Shown piece by piece: positions 10,601-22,439 of a stretch of DNA of 64,000 nucleotides. The notes under the pieces were generated by a model. It was not told the DNA's origin. It ran no database searches and saw only the letters and a list, made by a program, of their open reading frames with translations. The position numbers and the translations under genes are program-made. The DNA comes from Meconema thalassinum (lineage: Eukaryota; Arthropoda; Insecta; Orthoptera; Tettigoniidae): NCBI GenBank assembly GCA_946902985.2, contig OX336388.2, positions 130,636,346-130,700,345 on the forward strand, read 5' to 3'. Positions within the stretch are counted from its first letter, which is position 1. The number at the start of each line of letters is the position of its first letter.

Positions 10601-11665
10601 ATGCTAAAATATGTATTAAAAAGAATTATACACCCGCCTGAAACAATACTAAAAAGAAATTAATTATTTAACTTGTTCTTAGTACATGTTTCGGGGATTA
10701 ATCAAATTTTATCCCCTTCATCAGCTAAAAACATATTGAAAACAAAATAAAGCATATCACTGTAATATGAAAGGTTATTAAACCTAATATGGTGCACCAT
10801 ATATATGGGTTGTAAAAATTAGAATAAAGTGAAGTTGTTGGTGACGGTGAACAGCCTGCAGATGCTAATGAAGATGTATGACAAACAGTAGACACTACAT
10901 TCACAGTTCCGTATTGAGAAGGTCAAATGCTTGAGATGACAGACTTTGAATTTAAATACTTCACCAATCCGTGTATAATTAATGAAGAAGCCTTTATGCT
11001 TAATGATCCATAAGCCAATCGAAGTGGCATCAAGTGAACACGATGTGGTGGAAAATACATCTCTTGGTAAAGAGGTTAACTCAAAGTATATGTTTGAGGT
11101 TAAGTCAATGTTTCATTTAAAGAATGACCCCCCCCCCAAACGGAGACCACATTTTTTTGCAAACTCAAAAAACGAAAACACAATAACCAGACAAATATAA
11201 CTTAACGAATTTTAACTGGAAAACAGTTTTTTCATTTTATTCAATACTGAAAATAGCTTTATTGCAATTATTATGTTCTGTTACAACTGTAAATTTACAA
11301 CTTCATACCTGTTATAAAAAAAATGATTATTTTTATAACAAAATCAACTCGTCTATTTTGTTTAGCAAACCTTGTGATTACCGAATCGATGTTTATAGTG
11401 ATGTCACGATGAATGTGCAGCAATGCACGGATAGGAATTTGGGGCTTTTTTCGAACCAAAAAATTTTGCCGACGTCCAAACTGCAAGTTTGGTTGGCAAT
11501 TTAAGCTGTGACTTTCTCTCTTTGTCGGTACCAACTCGACTTGCCGAAACTGTAACGTACCTTGATACTTTTCTTGAAGCTCGATGTAAAAGTCGCAAAA
11601 CACACCGTTGCAATTTGTACGAATATTTTTGGTGTGCTAGACGCATCAAATTTCTATCTATGTAG
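10600..11665. other. Unassigned sequence between GypA and the solo LTR
   Basis: AT-rich sequence. ACATGTTTCGGGG followed by CCCCTTCATCAGC near 10686-10725 resembles ends of dispersed insect repeats, but no inverted partner was found. A run of nine C lies near 11129. Apart from the weak frame at 11295-11603, nothing recognisable is present. Confidence 0.3.
11295..11603 (-). CDS. Hypothetical 102-codon frame
   Basis: I do not recognise this frame. It is basic, with several Arg/Lys clusters (VPTKRES, FGRRQNFLVRKK), and ends in a short hydrophobic stretch (FVIKIIIFFITG). It lies just outside the solo LTR boundary. No start context, splice sites or repeat copy in this window supports it. It could be a decayed transposon piece or chance. 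Confidence 0.15.
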   Translation of the reverse strand: MFCDFYIELQEKYQGTLQFRQVELVPTKRESHSLNCQPNLQFGRRQNFLVRKKPQIPIRALLHIHRDITINIDSVITRFAKQNRRVDFVIKIIIFFITGMKL

Positions 11666-13509
11666 TGTGCCCGTTTAGACCGAAGTCCGGACGACCACAT
11701 ACATATTCATTTCACCAAAAATCAGTCAGCACGAGAATCAAAATATCCCGGGGCGCCAGATGGGTTAAAGTGACTACAATAACTCAACAAAAAAAATGCT
11801 TTACAGATTTTCGACTCGATGCAACAATAAGGATAGAAGGAGATTTTCTGAAAATAACACAATGTGTAAAATTATCTCATTTTATTTAAAACGTTAAAAA
11901 TTGCTGAAGGCATGCCAAAAATAGCATAATAGATGCATGACGAATCATACGTTATATACAAGATTTACAATTCCACCAACACGAACACTTGGCAATTGAG
12001 ACGGTCAAATTAATAGTCCTGTTGACTTCGCTCAAAAGAATTATTTACAGTAGTAGGGTTTTGTCAGTGCAAATTTAATTGTCCTTCCTGATTCCTATCT
12101 TATTTGATTATTCACATATTGAAATGACTCGATGAAAAATATATCACTGTTTCAGTTTTTCAAAATTAGAGTAGCAAATTAACTAACACTTCAGGATTCA
12201 GTTATCTCAAGATTTGTTCAAATACAATGTTATTAACAAGGAATACAACACAATATAATTTACATGGACATTCAAGCATTTGGATTCGAAGAACTTCGAT
12301 AAACAGAAAATATTTATTGAATCATCTGTTCTCGATCCAAAATCTATTCAGAGCTCTTGACTCAATTATCAATATAATGGTCAAAAAATTATTATCCACA
12401 AAATATAAATTCAATTCAATATGGATTCAACCATTCTATCAATTATCACTTGGAAATATTATTTAGAAAATTTATCATAAAACAATGTCATTTATTATTA
12501 TCAAAATTACAATTATTTGACAAAATGTCAAAAATGTTAATCATTAAATTTATTTGCAAAATGTTTATATTTTTATAGAATCACAAAAATCCTCTCAGTT
12601 TGTAGTGGTTGATAAGAAGTAACAGTTTTAAATAATTTACAGCATCGGCCCATTCGATTTAAATGCGTCAAAAATCACATAATCATAATTAGCATCTAGA
12701 TAACGGTAAAGTCTTTTCATAATGAAAGGTACAAGTTTAACAAAAACAATTTTCGGGCTAACACTTACTAGGAATATTTCTAGAACACGTGGGTAAAATG
12801 TGAATTGACAATGATGGCTCAACAAAATAACCTTTGGTTATATCTCGACGAAAGTGTGGCTAAATTCAACTCCTCCACTAATTTCAAAGATATCCAACCT
12901 ACAATATGGTTGATGCTTCATTTCATCAACCTCATTCTTGCGACTTTTTTGCACAATCAGAATGGCATATTTAACTCTTTGCACACACAACAATTATTTC
13001 TTCCCAAATTATACAGAATAATCAAGCCTTTGCTTGTTACGACAACTGGAAGATTTACAAGTTAGTAAACTCCCCCAATGAGTTTAAAATAATAATTTTA
13101 CCATCAGTTTAAAACATGAATAACTCCACACCGTGTCTATTTTTAGCCAAACGTTTTATCAAAAGACGTTGCTCAATAATGATCTTATATTTATACAAAC
13201 TCTAGCAAAAATCCTGTTTTATACATGCTTTTGGCTTCCCGTACCATTAATTTCCGTGTCTTCTCAAAGATTTAAATGCATAATGCAAGCGTAAAATACT
13301 TCCACTGAATTAATATGTTATTTGTTTGTGGGCATGCGTTAACCACTAACCTTTGGAATCAACAAGTATCCGATCTTAGGAAAATTGTTTTAAATGTCAA
13401 ATGTATAAATCACACTACATGATAATGATTATTAGAAATCACAAATATTATTATCTCAGAAAATTGAAAATAATAATAATTATTAAATCAACATTATTAT
13501 TTCCTCAAC

Positions 13510-16499
13510 AAATGGATTTAATTAAAGTTGTTAAACTGTTCGGGGAATATCATGCTTGACTTCTGGTGTATTCTTGGAATTCACGGTAAGATAGAGTATT
13601 CTTTTTAATGCTCTTTTCTCGTTCTCTCTTTCCTTTTTTTTTTCTCAAACACCAACAGTGATCTCCTATGTTCTCTTTGCTGTTTAGGGTTCTCATATCA
13701 TTGTGAGTCTGTTCTAGATATATATCTTCCATGACCCACCTAGCGTCATCTAGCAGCGAATCTTTGAAGGTCCTCAATTCTTTCCGGTGCAAGAGGACTT
13801 CCTTTTCAATCTGGCCACCAGATCTCGTTGCCATCGCCAGCTATCATCTCCGTGATCAAGAGAACTTCGTCTACTTTTTCACCCACCAGGCTGTGCTAGT
13901 ATCGCCTGCTATCAACTCTTTGAAGACCACACATCAAGAAAAACATTTATTTTTGTATAGTTGTCTATTCTGATATGTATTCCTTTGTCTCCTACCCCCA
14001 CTCTCTTCCCTTCCTTGGTCCCCCTGCGCTTCGCTGAGTGGGTCTCACTTGCACGTCGGCAGTTGACTTAGTCAGTCAAGGCTCAATTAGAGTCAGCCTC
14101 CTGACCTAAAGAGGCATTTTTTCTTCATTCCACGCCATGTTGGAACTTTAATCGTCAAAGGGAACTTCACCTTCGCCATGCAACAAAGATAAGTACAGAC
14201 TTCAGGTTTTAACCTCATTTTCATCGTTTTAATATCTTCATGCTTTTAAGGATAATTTTATAGGCAGTGTGAGATTACTATAATTTGTGACAATAATCAT
14301 CCTTCGCGGGATTTACCATGTTGAGCTTTTGTCTGTCTAAGCCAACCTTAACAGAAAGTAGCTTTCTTAAGCTAATTAAATGAGAAATCTTCTCACCACG
14401 TGGGATATTATCTATTACCCGCTGTCTATAAAATATCAAGCTCGTTCCACCGCTGGATTAACTTTGTCCCTATTCTTCTATTAGGATCGTTCTGGAACCT
14501 TCCAGATTCTGTACTCTATCTACAAGTCGTGCCATCATGTATTTTTCACTCACTTGTGGGAATACTATTTAAAAATGAGGAATATTCCTTCTGAATTAAT
14601 ACTCAATAGCTAATTTTCTTCCACCGTTGGAATGTTCTATGGCGCATTTAACTGTAATTCACAACTTTCTCAAGCAATAGACTTTCGCCTACCTAGTGCA
14701 ACTAATTATTTTTCATCATTGCAATAACTTTCTTTGCCATAAACTTTTGTGTTACTACAGTGAACTTTTCATCCATTCAACAAACTATAGTGATAAACAG
14801 TGTTCTTTCAACATTTCTACCGCGTCGCGATCGTCCGATTACCATAAATAAGGCCATGAACATTTATCCCTAATCCCAATTGATATTTCCTTAACCTTTT
14901 ACTAACAAACCATATTAATAAAGTTGTTACTTTAGGTCCTTTTCAATGAGGTGTCACTCTATAGAAGTGCCCTCCCCTTTTTCTTATATAACATTAATTA
15001 ACTTCTGCATAAATACGTGTCTAGTACACGTTTCAAACTTACATTGTTTCTCCCTTCTAATTAGGGAATACAATTCTTTCAACTCATGAGTGAGTTATTT
15101 CTAGGTCTCACGAAAGGGAAACTTGCCCTATTTGTCTCATGATTCCTATTTAACCATAGGAAGTCTAGAACCTTCCTTTTGACTTTCTCTTCAGGTTTCA
15201 CAGTAAGTGACCTGTCCTATTTTGTATAACTATTATAAACGTAATTCAGCGTAAATATAAGAAGTTATAAGAACTTCTCTTTCACTCTACCTGCTTTCTT
15301 TTTTGTTATTTCGAAGTTGTAACTTTTTCTAAGATAGGTACTTGGAAATTTCTGAAAGTACCCACCTTGTACTCGATTTAATGTCTAACTTTAATTACTT
15401 CATTTGTCTTTTTTAAATCTTACAAAGATCTTAGTACATATAAAGGTTTGAAACCTAAAGAATTGTTAATTGCCTGGAGCAAACTTTAAATGTTAGGAGG
15501 TCTGCGACCCCAAATTGTTAACAAAAATTGAAACTATATACTTGTCAAATTTATTAGACTTTTTTGCATTGTTAAATAAATTCAAACTTTCCTTTTTGAC
15601 TCATCATTTCTCTAATACAACGGTTAGGCAAGATCCTGTCTTCCCTGACTCTTCCTAGGTTCATGCCCTCGTAAATGCAAATAAATCTCGTGATAGGGTT
15701 TTCACCACTCGTTGCATTTGAGCAAGAACTCTTAGTAGTTATCTTGATAAAGTTTCTTTTAGCATTAATAGCTAATTCTAACTGGCCAGTAAGGCAAGTA
15801 CAGCTCGCTACGCCAGATTCCTGCTTGTGGAGATCCTCTCCAAAAAACTTATGGTTGGTTTTCCAAAAGATAAGTGTTTCTCTTTGCCTAAACTTTTAGT
15901 CGGCTCCTTGCTGGATAAAAGCTTAGCCATTTCCAAATGCAACTATTGGTTCATTTACCAAATTTATTCCCAAAAGCATAATTCTTTTATCACTATCCTT
16001 CTTGGAAGCATTTGGTCGCTTTTCAAGAACTCTACAACTTCGAAAACTGGAAACATCGAAATCGATGCAAATTATTGGCATTCTTCGAATTAATTATTCA
16101 GAAACGAATTCATTTGAACAGACATACAATAAGTCTGTTACTCTTTGTCTCGCCAGACCATCACCCTTCCCCATAGTAGGCATATGCATGCTTGAGAGGG
16201 AATACGCTAAAGCCATTCTCTTGCAAACCGCCCAAGTCCTAGCTGCGTTTCCTGTTAGCTTCGACCAGGTCCTTACCCACTTTAGGTATCAGAGAACGGA
16301 TTTGCAGTGGCAACCGTCTTTGAGTGTATGTTAAGTTAAATTCATAATTTTTGTGGGACTCTCCTCCTATTTCTCTCTCCTTTTTCTCCAGTCCGAAGCC
16401 CACCTCCTTTTCTTTATCATCTTCCCTTGGTGGTTAGGTTATTCCTCAGCCAATAATCTACCCAACTTCTTAATAATGGATAAATATCCATTCCTCAAC
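13510..16499. mobile_element. Extra ~2.9-kb segment within the solo LTR
   Basis: Homology to the GypD LTR stops near 13510 and resumes near 16484. TTCCTCAAC occurs at both edges (13501-13509 and 16491-16499) and could be a target duplication. The segment has no convincing gene; a 94-codon frame at 13550-13834 on the minus strand is unrecognised. It could be an inserted non-autonomous element or a solo LTR of another family. Less likely, the GypD copy has lost this part. Boundaries are approximate. Confidence 0.4.
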
Positions 16500-17577
16500 T
16501 TAAATTTATCATTAAATTTTCAGTTTCGATGGCTGATGACCATGATTAGAAATTTCGAATCATTGACTTCTGAGTGTAAAAACTGCTCAGATCAAAGCTT
16601 CTATTTCAAAAAAATATTTGCAACAGCAAAAACATCGATGAAAAGAAAATATGTTGGTAAGACTGTAGAAAAATTGAGAAATTCCAGCTAACTACGCATA
16701 AAAATAATGCAAATTGTAGCTTACATTCCTGTAGATCTTGATGCTGGTAATCTGGTCTGAACCAGATTATTTCAGTCTTCTTGTCCCCATTAGGACACGT
16801 ATATATAATCTTGTATCGGCCTCCATTTTATACCCGCAATGGTCTTATTAGTCAGACATAGCGGTATTCATACTTGTAGCCTGAATATCTTGATGAAAAT
16901 AGTTCCTAAAATGTGCTGCTTCAACAGCTGAAGTAATCTTGACTGGGGTTAGATCGAAAAGGATCCATGATGAAAAATTACCAGTTTAACTCGACCCAAC
17001 TGTAATGTGTTCAATACTGTCACTACTCATACAATCTTATGCAACACATGTTCGATTTCTGAAGATTTGTTCCCTGGGCAGAGTTTCTCACTCTCCAGAC
17101 AATGCTATGCATGCTGGTTTCCCTATGTCGGCTAGTGAACTGAACTGTGCAAGACTGGTAGGTGAAGAGTACTGACTTATTTTGGTTGGTCGAAAGTTAT
17201 TAAGTCCAAGACTTATTCTGGTTGTTTGGATGAAATAATCCAACTTAAATTTTAGTGGAAAGCAAAATATAGACTAAGTCTATTCATATGTCCATTGAAG
17301 CAGTAAATTATTACCAATGCCACAAAGTCTATCACCTCGGTGATAACTTTCGAAAAGTTCGAAGATCACTATAATGTTAAACGCTTTTATAAGACCAGTA
17401 ACCATGTACTGTCGTCGAAATCACTAAGTCCCAGCAACTGTGTGCTAGTAATAACGTAGATTTTGCAACCATGTGCACGAAGATTATTTATACAGTATAA
17501 CAGTGTTCGGAGCGACGTAAAGTGTTTAGAGACAGAGCTCTTGCGAAGAAGTGACTGTACTAAGCTCTGGCACGCAG

Positions 17578-17591
17578 GCTTTATATACCCC
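17578..17591 (-). promoter_or_regulatory. TATA box of the solo LTR
   Basis: The minus strand reads GGGGTATATAAAGC, about 350 bp inside the upstream end of the LTR. The related GypB LTRs have TATAAAA in a similar G-rich context. This fits the core promoter of the element. Confidence 0.5.
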
Positions 17592-18047
17592 GCAAGCGGA
17601 CTCCTCGAGGTCAATGCGTGAAATATGCTGAAACTAAAACATCTCGTATCTCAGCTTCCGCTCAATCAATTTCCTCCAAATAAAGCACATTCTTCCTCCC
17701 TTGTCCGTGCCAGTAATCTGATGTTAGTCTCAAGATTCTACTCCATCGGGAAATATTTAATGTCAATTTAGCCTCGACTATGACGCTCTCGCCTACGTCA
17801 CTTAACCATTTCTTGGCTGCACAAAGTTTCCATTTCCTTCTTAGAAGGTTCGGTGCGCTCTATTCAAACTTTCAATTCTGGACTTAGCATTGTGGCCTGT
17901 GCTCTCAAATCTAGGCAACTGGATTTGGGCACAGTAGCTTGCAGAAAAATTGGTCTGGTTTTGTACGTTTGGTTATTTTGTGATTGCGGTTTTAGTGATA
18001 CCATTTTTCTTGACAATTTCGATTCTCTGAACCCCCAAAACCAAACT

Positions 18048-18980
18048 CTAGATCCGCGCCTGTATCCCCCTATTTGTTAAGCTTTCCCAAACTTTTGTTC
18101 TAGGAATGCTATCATAGGCCTTTTCTAGATCAACAAAAGTCATTACCATATCCTTCCCATATTCCCAACTCTTTTCAATGTTCTGTCTCAGAATGAAAAT
18201 GTGTTCCACTGTTGACCTGTCCCCTATAAATCCAAACTGCTCCTCCTCTATTTGGCTTTCTACCTTTACTCTAATTCTTTTTTCTAGGATTCTTTCCATT
18301 ACTTTGGCAACATGCGAGATGATGGTGATTCCTCGGTAGTTACCACACGCCTTCCTGTCTCCTTTCTTGAATATTGGCAATGTTATTCCCTTTTTCCAGG
18401 CTTCAGGTACTTTCTTCTCTCTCCACACACTCCTGAGAAGTCTGTATGTTCACTGCAGTCCCACTGGTCCTGCCGCCTTGATGATATCTATTGCCACTTC
18501 GTCGATTCCCACAGCTTTCCCCATCTTCATCTTCCTAACTGCCCATACCACTTCTGCCATAGTAATGTCTGGTTCTTCTTCTATTTCTTCCTCCACCGTT
18601 TTGGCTGTTTGCGTAACTTCTCCACATGCCTGGCGTCTCACCATCAACAGCTCGCTGAAATATTCTTTCCATCTATCCGTTATCTCTTCTGGTTTTGTCA
18701 ATATTTCACCTTCTTTGTTTTTCACGAACCCAGTGTTCACCTTTTCATTCCATCTGCTTTTTATAATTCCAAACAGCAATTTCTTACCACAATGTAAATC
18801 CTCCCTTATTTCCTGAGTGAATTCTTTCCAGCTTTTCTTCTTTTCCTCTGCAATTACTTTCTTGCAATCTCTGTTTGCTTCTATATATTTTGCTCTACTT
18901 TCTTCAGTCTTTTTTGTTTTCCATTCCTTCCAAGCTTATTTCTTCTCTCTTACCGCTTCCTTCACTCTATCATTCCACCA
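18048..18980 (-). pseudogene. Non-LTR retrotransposon reverse transcriptase fragment
   Basis: Minus-strand translation gives the connector before RT (WWNDRVKEAV, with a stop at about the fifteenth codon), then KEYFSELL, MGKAVGIDEV and ACGNYRGITI, then FVDLEKAYDSIPR, the first catalytic Asp motif. The order matches the N-terminal half of a LINE RT. The pieces KVAWKK..NYRGITIISHVAKVMERILEKR are typical of proteins annotated as endonuclease-reverse transcriptase. One frame break lies near 18430-18450. The copy lacks the endonuclease, the YxDD half and the C-terminus. It may be the same family as the 3' end at 29650-30183, which is on the other strand. Confidence 0.75.
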
Positions 18981-19440
18981 TATATATATAAATCAAATAT
19001 TAAGTAATAACATTTTATGAAATGTAGGCTACAATATATTTGTGGCTTCAATGAGTTAAAATACGAGTGTAGTACATCTGAAATATCTTGTGAAAGACTT
19101 TACCTTCAGCTCTCAATTTAAGTATGTAACATCCACCATCATCTTCACAGTCTTTAGAATGAATATCGCTAACATCCACACATCCTTTCCCTGGGTAACA
19201 TTTAAGACAGGCAATGCTGGCCCCTGCAAAAAGAAATTTGCAAGGTTAAAATACTTAGTTATCTCTTAACAGAGATAAAATTACCGCTATACAAATTTTG
19301 AGGTTTAAGACAAAACGTTAAAAAAGACCCCAAAATAATAATTATAATAATAAACAAAAATATACGGGGAAAATATCTATTTAAAGAAAAAAAACAAGTT
19401 CTTTGAGTGAACATACACTGGGAAATTTAGTTTGCTGGCC
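18981..19440 (-). other. Intron-like host sequence around a single exon
   Basis: This unique-looking AT-rich sequence separates two LINE copies and holds the exon at 19104-19223. Apart from the exon and its splice sites I see nothing in it. Confidence 0.35.
19104..19223 (-). CDS. Cysteine-rich host exon (possibly Ly6/three-finger type)
   Basis: A 120-bp exon is bounded on the minus strand by a pyrimidine-rich acceptor (TTTCTTTTTGCAG) and a donor (GAAG followed by GTAAAG). Only one frame is open across it, entering with two bases of a split codon and leaving with one, so it is a symmetric phase-1 exon. The 39 full codons contain five Cys in the order C-L-K-C-Y, GKGCVDV, KDCEDD, GGCY, then LKLRAE. 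Spaced Cys pairs with CY motifs recall secreted Ly6/uPAR or sleepless-like proteins. That family call is a guess. The other exons are not found in the window and may lie far away across repeat-filled introns. Unlike everything around it, this piece shows no sign of being a repeat. Confidence 0.5.
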
Positions 19441-19475
19441 CTAACCCACTATCATTTATAAAGCGGATGACGAGA

Positions 19476-20318
19476 TCAGCAGCCATCACGTCTTCGGCTA
19501 ATATAACTTCTCTGCAAACCATGGTCTCTTCGTAAGTCCGCAAACTCCACACATTCGGGTAAAATGTGGGCCACGGTGAATACAACACCACAGGTACGAA
19601 GTGGGGGGAGGGGGTCTTCCCTTCTCATTAGGTACGAGTGGGTGGATCTTGTATGACCTATCCTTAGCCTACACAAAATGACTGACTCCCTCCGTGACCG
19701 GAAAGAGTTCCGCCACATGCGAGTAGTTCCCTTGATCGCTCTGTTTACTACGCATTGGGTCAGCTAACCACCGACTCTCCCAAAATGCCAGTACTTGTCG
19801 GCGTAACTGAGAGCGCATATCTCTAGCGGGTACCTCCATTGGTCGAGGTGGTAGTGATACCGCCTCTTTTGCAGCTTGATCCGCTAACTCAATTCCCGCA
19901 ATTCCCATGAGGCTTGGAAGTCACAGAAAGGTGATTGTCAGCGCGGAACAATCCAGCTAGTAGGTGGTGGATTCGCTGTACTAGGGGGTGTTGCGGGAAG
20001 CATGTAGCAATTGACTACACACGAGAAAATGGATTCGTGCATCCTGTAGTGCAAACTGCAAAGCCTATAGATGGCAATGAGCCCCGCAGTAAACACAGTA
20101 AAACCCTCAGGCAAAGAAATTTTGGTATTTGCACCATCAATAACAGAAGCACAACCCATCTTCTCGTCCACCTTCGAACCATCCTTGTTGAGAATACCAG
20201 CATCCGGAAATTGGTGAACAAAGCTGTGGAAATGCCTTCGATAAAGGGAGGTATCCGTGTTCACCTTAGGACCTCTATGTAACCGAATTTCCGGACACGG
20301 GACTTGCCATGGAGGCAC
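19476..20318 (-). pseudogene. LINE RNase H domain and C-terminal zinc region
   Basis: The frame at 19938-20318 contains KDGSKVDEKMGCASVI, the first Asp strand of RNase H. The frame at 19669-19908 contains GIELADQAAKEA, the last RNase H helix with its Asp. The frame at 19476-19718 has LRIGHTRSTHSYLM, then C-G-V..AHILPEC, a Cys/His cluster like the CCHC end of LINE ORF2 proteins. Frame changes between the pieces show it is non-functional. RNase H would remove the RNA strand during reverse transcription. Confidence 0.7.
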
Positions 20319-20351
20319 CTACCTCGCTGGGCATCCGGATCATACAGGGAC

Positions 20352-21405
20352 CTACAGCCACTCCCATTTCATTACACGAATTGAGTCTAATACCAGACGG
20401 CCGGGTGGCGCGAGGCTGATTGGCGTACCTCTCGTGGTATTAGGTACTGAAGAGAGCTCGGATGCTGTGGCATTTGACGCGTATAAAAGCTGGCGTCTAT
20501 AATTTAGAGGTGGAACACACGATTCAGCGAGTAGGCTAGGAATCGAGCTGGTCCGGTAGGAACCGGTAGCCATCTTAACGCCACTATGGTTGATACTGTC
20601 CAGCATATTCAAGATTGCCGGCCTTACTGAACCATAGTCAAGCCGGAACTGGACGAGGGCTTGATAGAACCGTAGTAGCACCGCACGGTCATCCCCACGT
20701 AGTGCCACTGAGAAACTTGAGCACGTTCAGTTTCCTGAGACACGTCGTTTTTAGTTGCCGTATGCGGTGCTGCCACGTTAATTTGCTATTCAAATGGAGC
20801 CCCAGGAATCGACAAGTGTCAACCACCGGCAATTCAGCTAGCCTGAGATGGAATTCAGGGTGTAGCCGAAGAAATGAATGACGGAGGTTTTCGCTGCTGA
20901 CAAACGAAAACTTTGGTCGTGAGCCCACCTATCGAACCGATTAATAGCGAGCTGCAATTGCTGTTCAACCATTGCCATACCTCCAGAGCTGTAATGTAGA
21001 GCTAAGTCGTCTACATACAGCGATGGAACTACGGTGGGCCGGAGTAAACAAGGTACACTCAGCACAGAAACTTGAGGAACTCCATTATCTTGGGTATAAT
21101 ATTGCGATAATGTCCTATAGACCCTTACTCGAAAGAGTCGGACCGACATAAAATTCGCAATGAAAATAGGGAGATATCCACGAAGTCCCCACACGTGAAG
21201 GGCGGAAAGGATTCCGTAGCACCATGTGGTGTCATGCGCTTTCTCGAGGTCGAAGAATACCGTGATTAGGTGCTTCTTCCGGACAAAGGACTCTTGTATG
21301 GCGCTTTCAAGTCACACCAGATCGTTGGTGGTGAACATTTGAGAGCGGAAACCACAGTGGTACTCAGACAGGAGGCACTGAGCAGTTCCGATTCAGAGAA
21401 TGGTA
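20352..21405 (-). pseudogene. LINE reverse transcriptase, C-terminal two thirds
   Basis: Minus-strand reading gives a FDLEKAHDTTW motif near 21220-21250, then GYLPIFIANFMSVRLFRVRV, DNGVPQVSVLSV (the GxPQGSxxSP box), LYVDDLALHYSS with the catalytic YVDD, then the thumb with WQHRI and LLRFYQALVQFRLDYGS. At least three frames are needed. The part of RT before the FDLEKA motif is shortened at the mariner junction compared with a complete domain. Confidence 0.75.
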
Positions 21406-21473
21406 CGAGGGAATATCAAATATAAACGGGATTTTTTTAAATTGCATCAATAAAAAATATACACATATAGAGA

Positions 21474-22087
21474 TCACTTTTCTACATAGTGTCCTGCCTT
21501 CGACACACATTTTCTCCATCGGATTGGTAAGTTTTTAATGCCGTCCTGGTAGAAAGAAGATGGACGTGTAAGGAGCCACTTGCACACAAACGTTTCTACA
21601 CTTGCATCATCATCGAACCGCTGTCCTCCTAGGTGTTGTTTAAGTGGTCCAAACAAATGGTAGTCGCAAAGCGATAAATCCGGACTGTAGGGAGGGTGTT
21701 CCAAAGGTGTCCAATGAATTTCCTCCAGTTTTTCCCGCGTTAAAGCGGCAATATGCGGCCTTGCATTGTCGTGGAGAAGAATGACAATTCTCTGAAATCG
21801 GGCTCATCTCGGATGATGGTTTGAACACTTCCGTAACTTATTCCTACGGCTAACACAATTTGTATTCGCCGATCTTCTTCAATAATGTCACGAATAGCAA
21901 CAATGTCTGCAGTGATGCTCGTCCGCGGTCTCCTTTCATGAGGTTCATTTTCCACTGTTTTTCATCCTGCCACAAATTTTTTAGCCCACTCATACACTCG
22001 AGTCTGCGAAAGTGTTTCTTCCCCAAACTATGCGCGGAGCCGTCTCAAAATTTCGGAAGGTTTGGAGCCCTCTTTTGCGAGAAATCT
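21474..22087 (-). pseudogene. Mariner transposase remnant
   Basis: The reading frame starts on the far side of GypC at 26933 (MSEQEVHVSVAQRINI) and continues after the insertion as FLAKEGSKPSEILRRL. Next come RVYEWAKKF, ENEPHERRPRTS and GSVQTII, the helix-turn-helix DNA-binding half. A deletion then removes the first catalytic Asp region. It resumes at HDNARPHIAAL (second Asp), HPPYSPDLSLCDYHLFG (third Asp) and FYQDGIKNLP..WRKCVSKAG at the C-terminus. Several stops and a frameshift are present, so no active protein is made. Confidence 0.85.
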
Positions 22088-22298
22088 TGTTGTGTATTCG
22101 AACCCTCAGAAATTTATGTTTTAAAGAAATTTCATCCTCAACAGTTGGTAACACATACACACCACCAGAGACTCAGTTATCGAATACTCGAGTGGACTAG
22201 AGCCGTTATTGTGGCGCACTGATCTGTATTGTTCCTTGTTCTGTATGTATATCGTTTGGCTTCCTCATAATAAATGGTCAATCTTAGAAAACACAAAA
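22088..22298 (+). repeat. GypC 5' LTR
   Basis: The LTR runs from TGTTGTGTATTCG to CACAAAA. AATAAA at 22269-22274 is a probable polyadenylation signal. The LTR differs from the 3' copy at only a handful of positions and small indels. The exact 3' edge is uncertain by about three bases within an A run. Confidence 0.8.
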
Positions 22299-22299
22299 G

Positions 22300-22317
22300 T
22301 GGTGTCAGAAGTAGGAT
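22300..22317 (+). promoter_or_regulatory. GypC primer-binding site
   Basis: TGGTGTCAGAAGTAGGAT begins with TGG, complementary to a tRNA CCA end, and lies directly after the 5' LTR. I did not assign the tRNA. Confidence 0.65.
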
Positions 22318-22439
22318 TGATAAATAACGTGTACGGTGCCGAAGTTCAACTCCACGCCGTGAAACTTGTGCGAAACGTGCTACCGAACGAAATTCAACTC
22401 CACGCAGGTTAGTGTATCAGTGAAGCATCTCCCTTCATC

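Larger units (their letters stand above)
11666..17933 (-). mobile_element. Solo LTR of the GypD family, with internal insertion
   Basis: The sequence starts TGTGCCC and ends GGGCACA, a 7-bp inverted pair, and is flanked on both sides by GTAG (11662-11665 and 17934-17937), a 4-bp target duplication. Both halves align by eye to the GypD LTR at 57581-60903. For example, TGTGCCCGTTTAGACC and the later ATAAGGATAGAAGGAGATT are shared, as is the region around the promoter. No gag or pol lies next to it, so recombination between two LTRs probably removed the body of the element. It is about 2.9 kb longer than the GypD LTR because of extra sequence at ~13510-16499. Confidence 0.75.
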
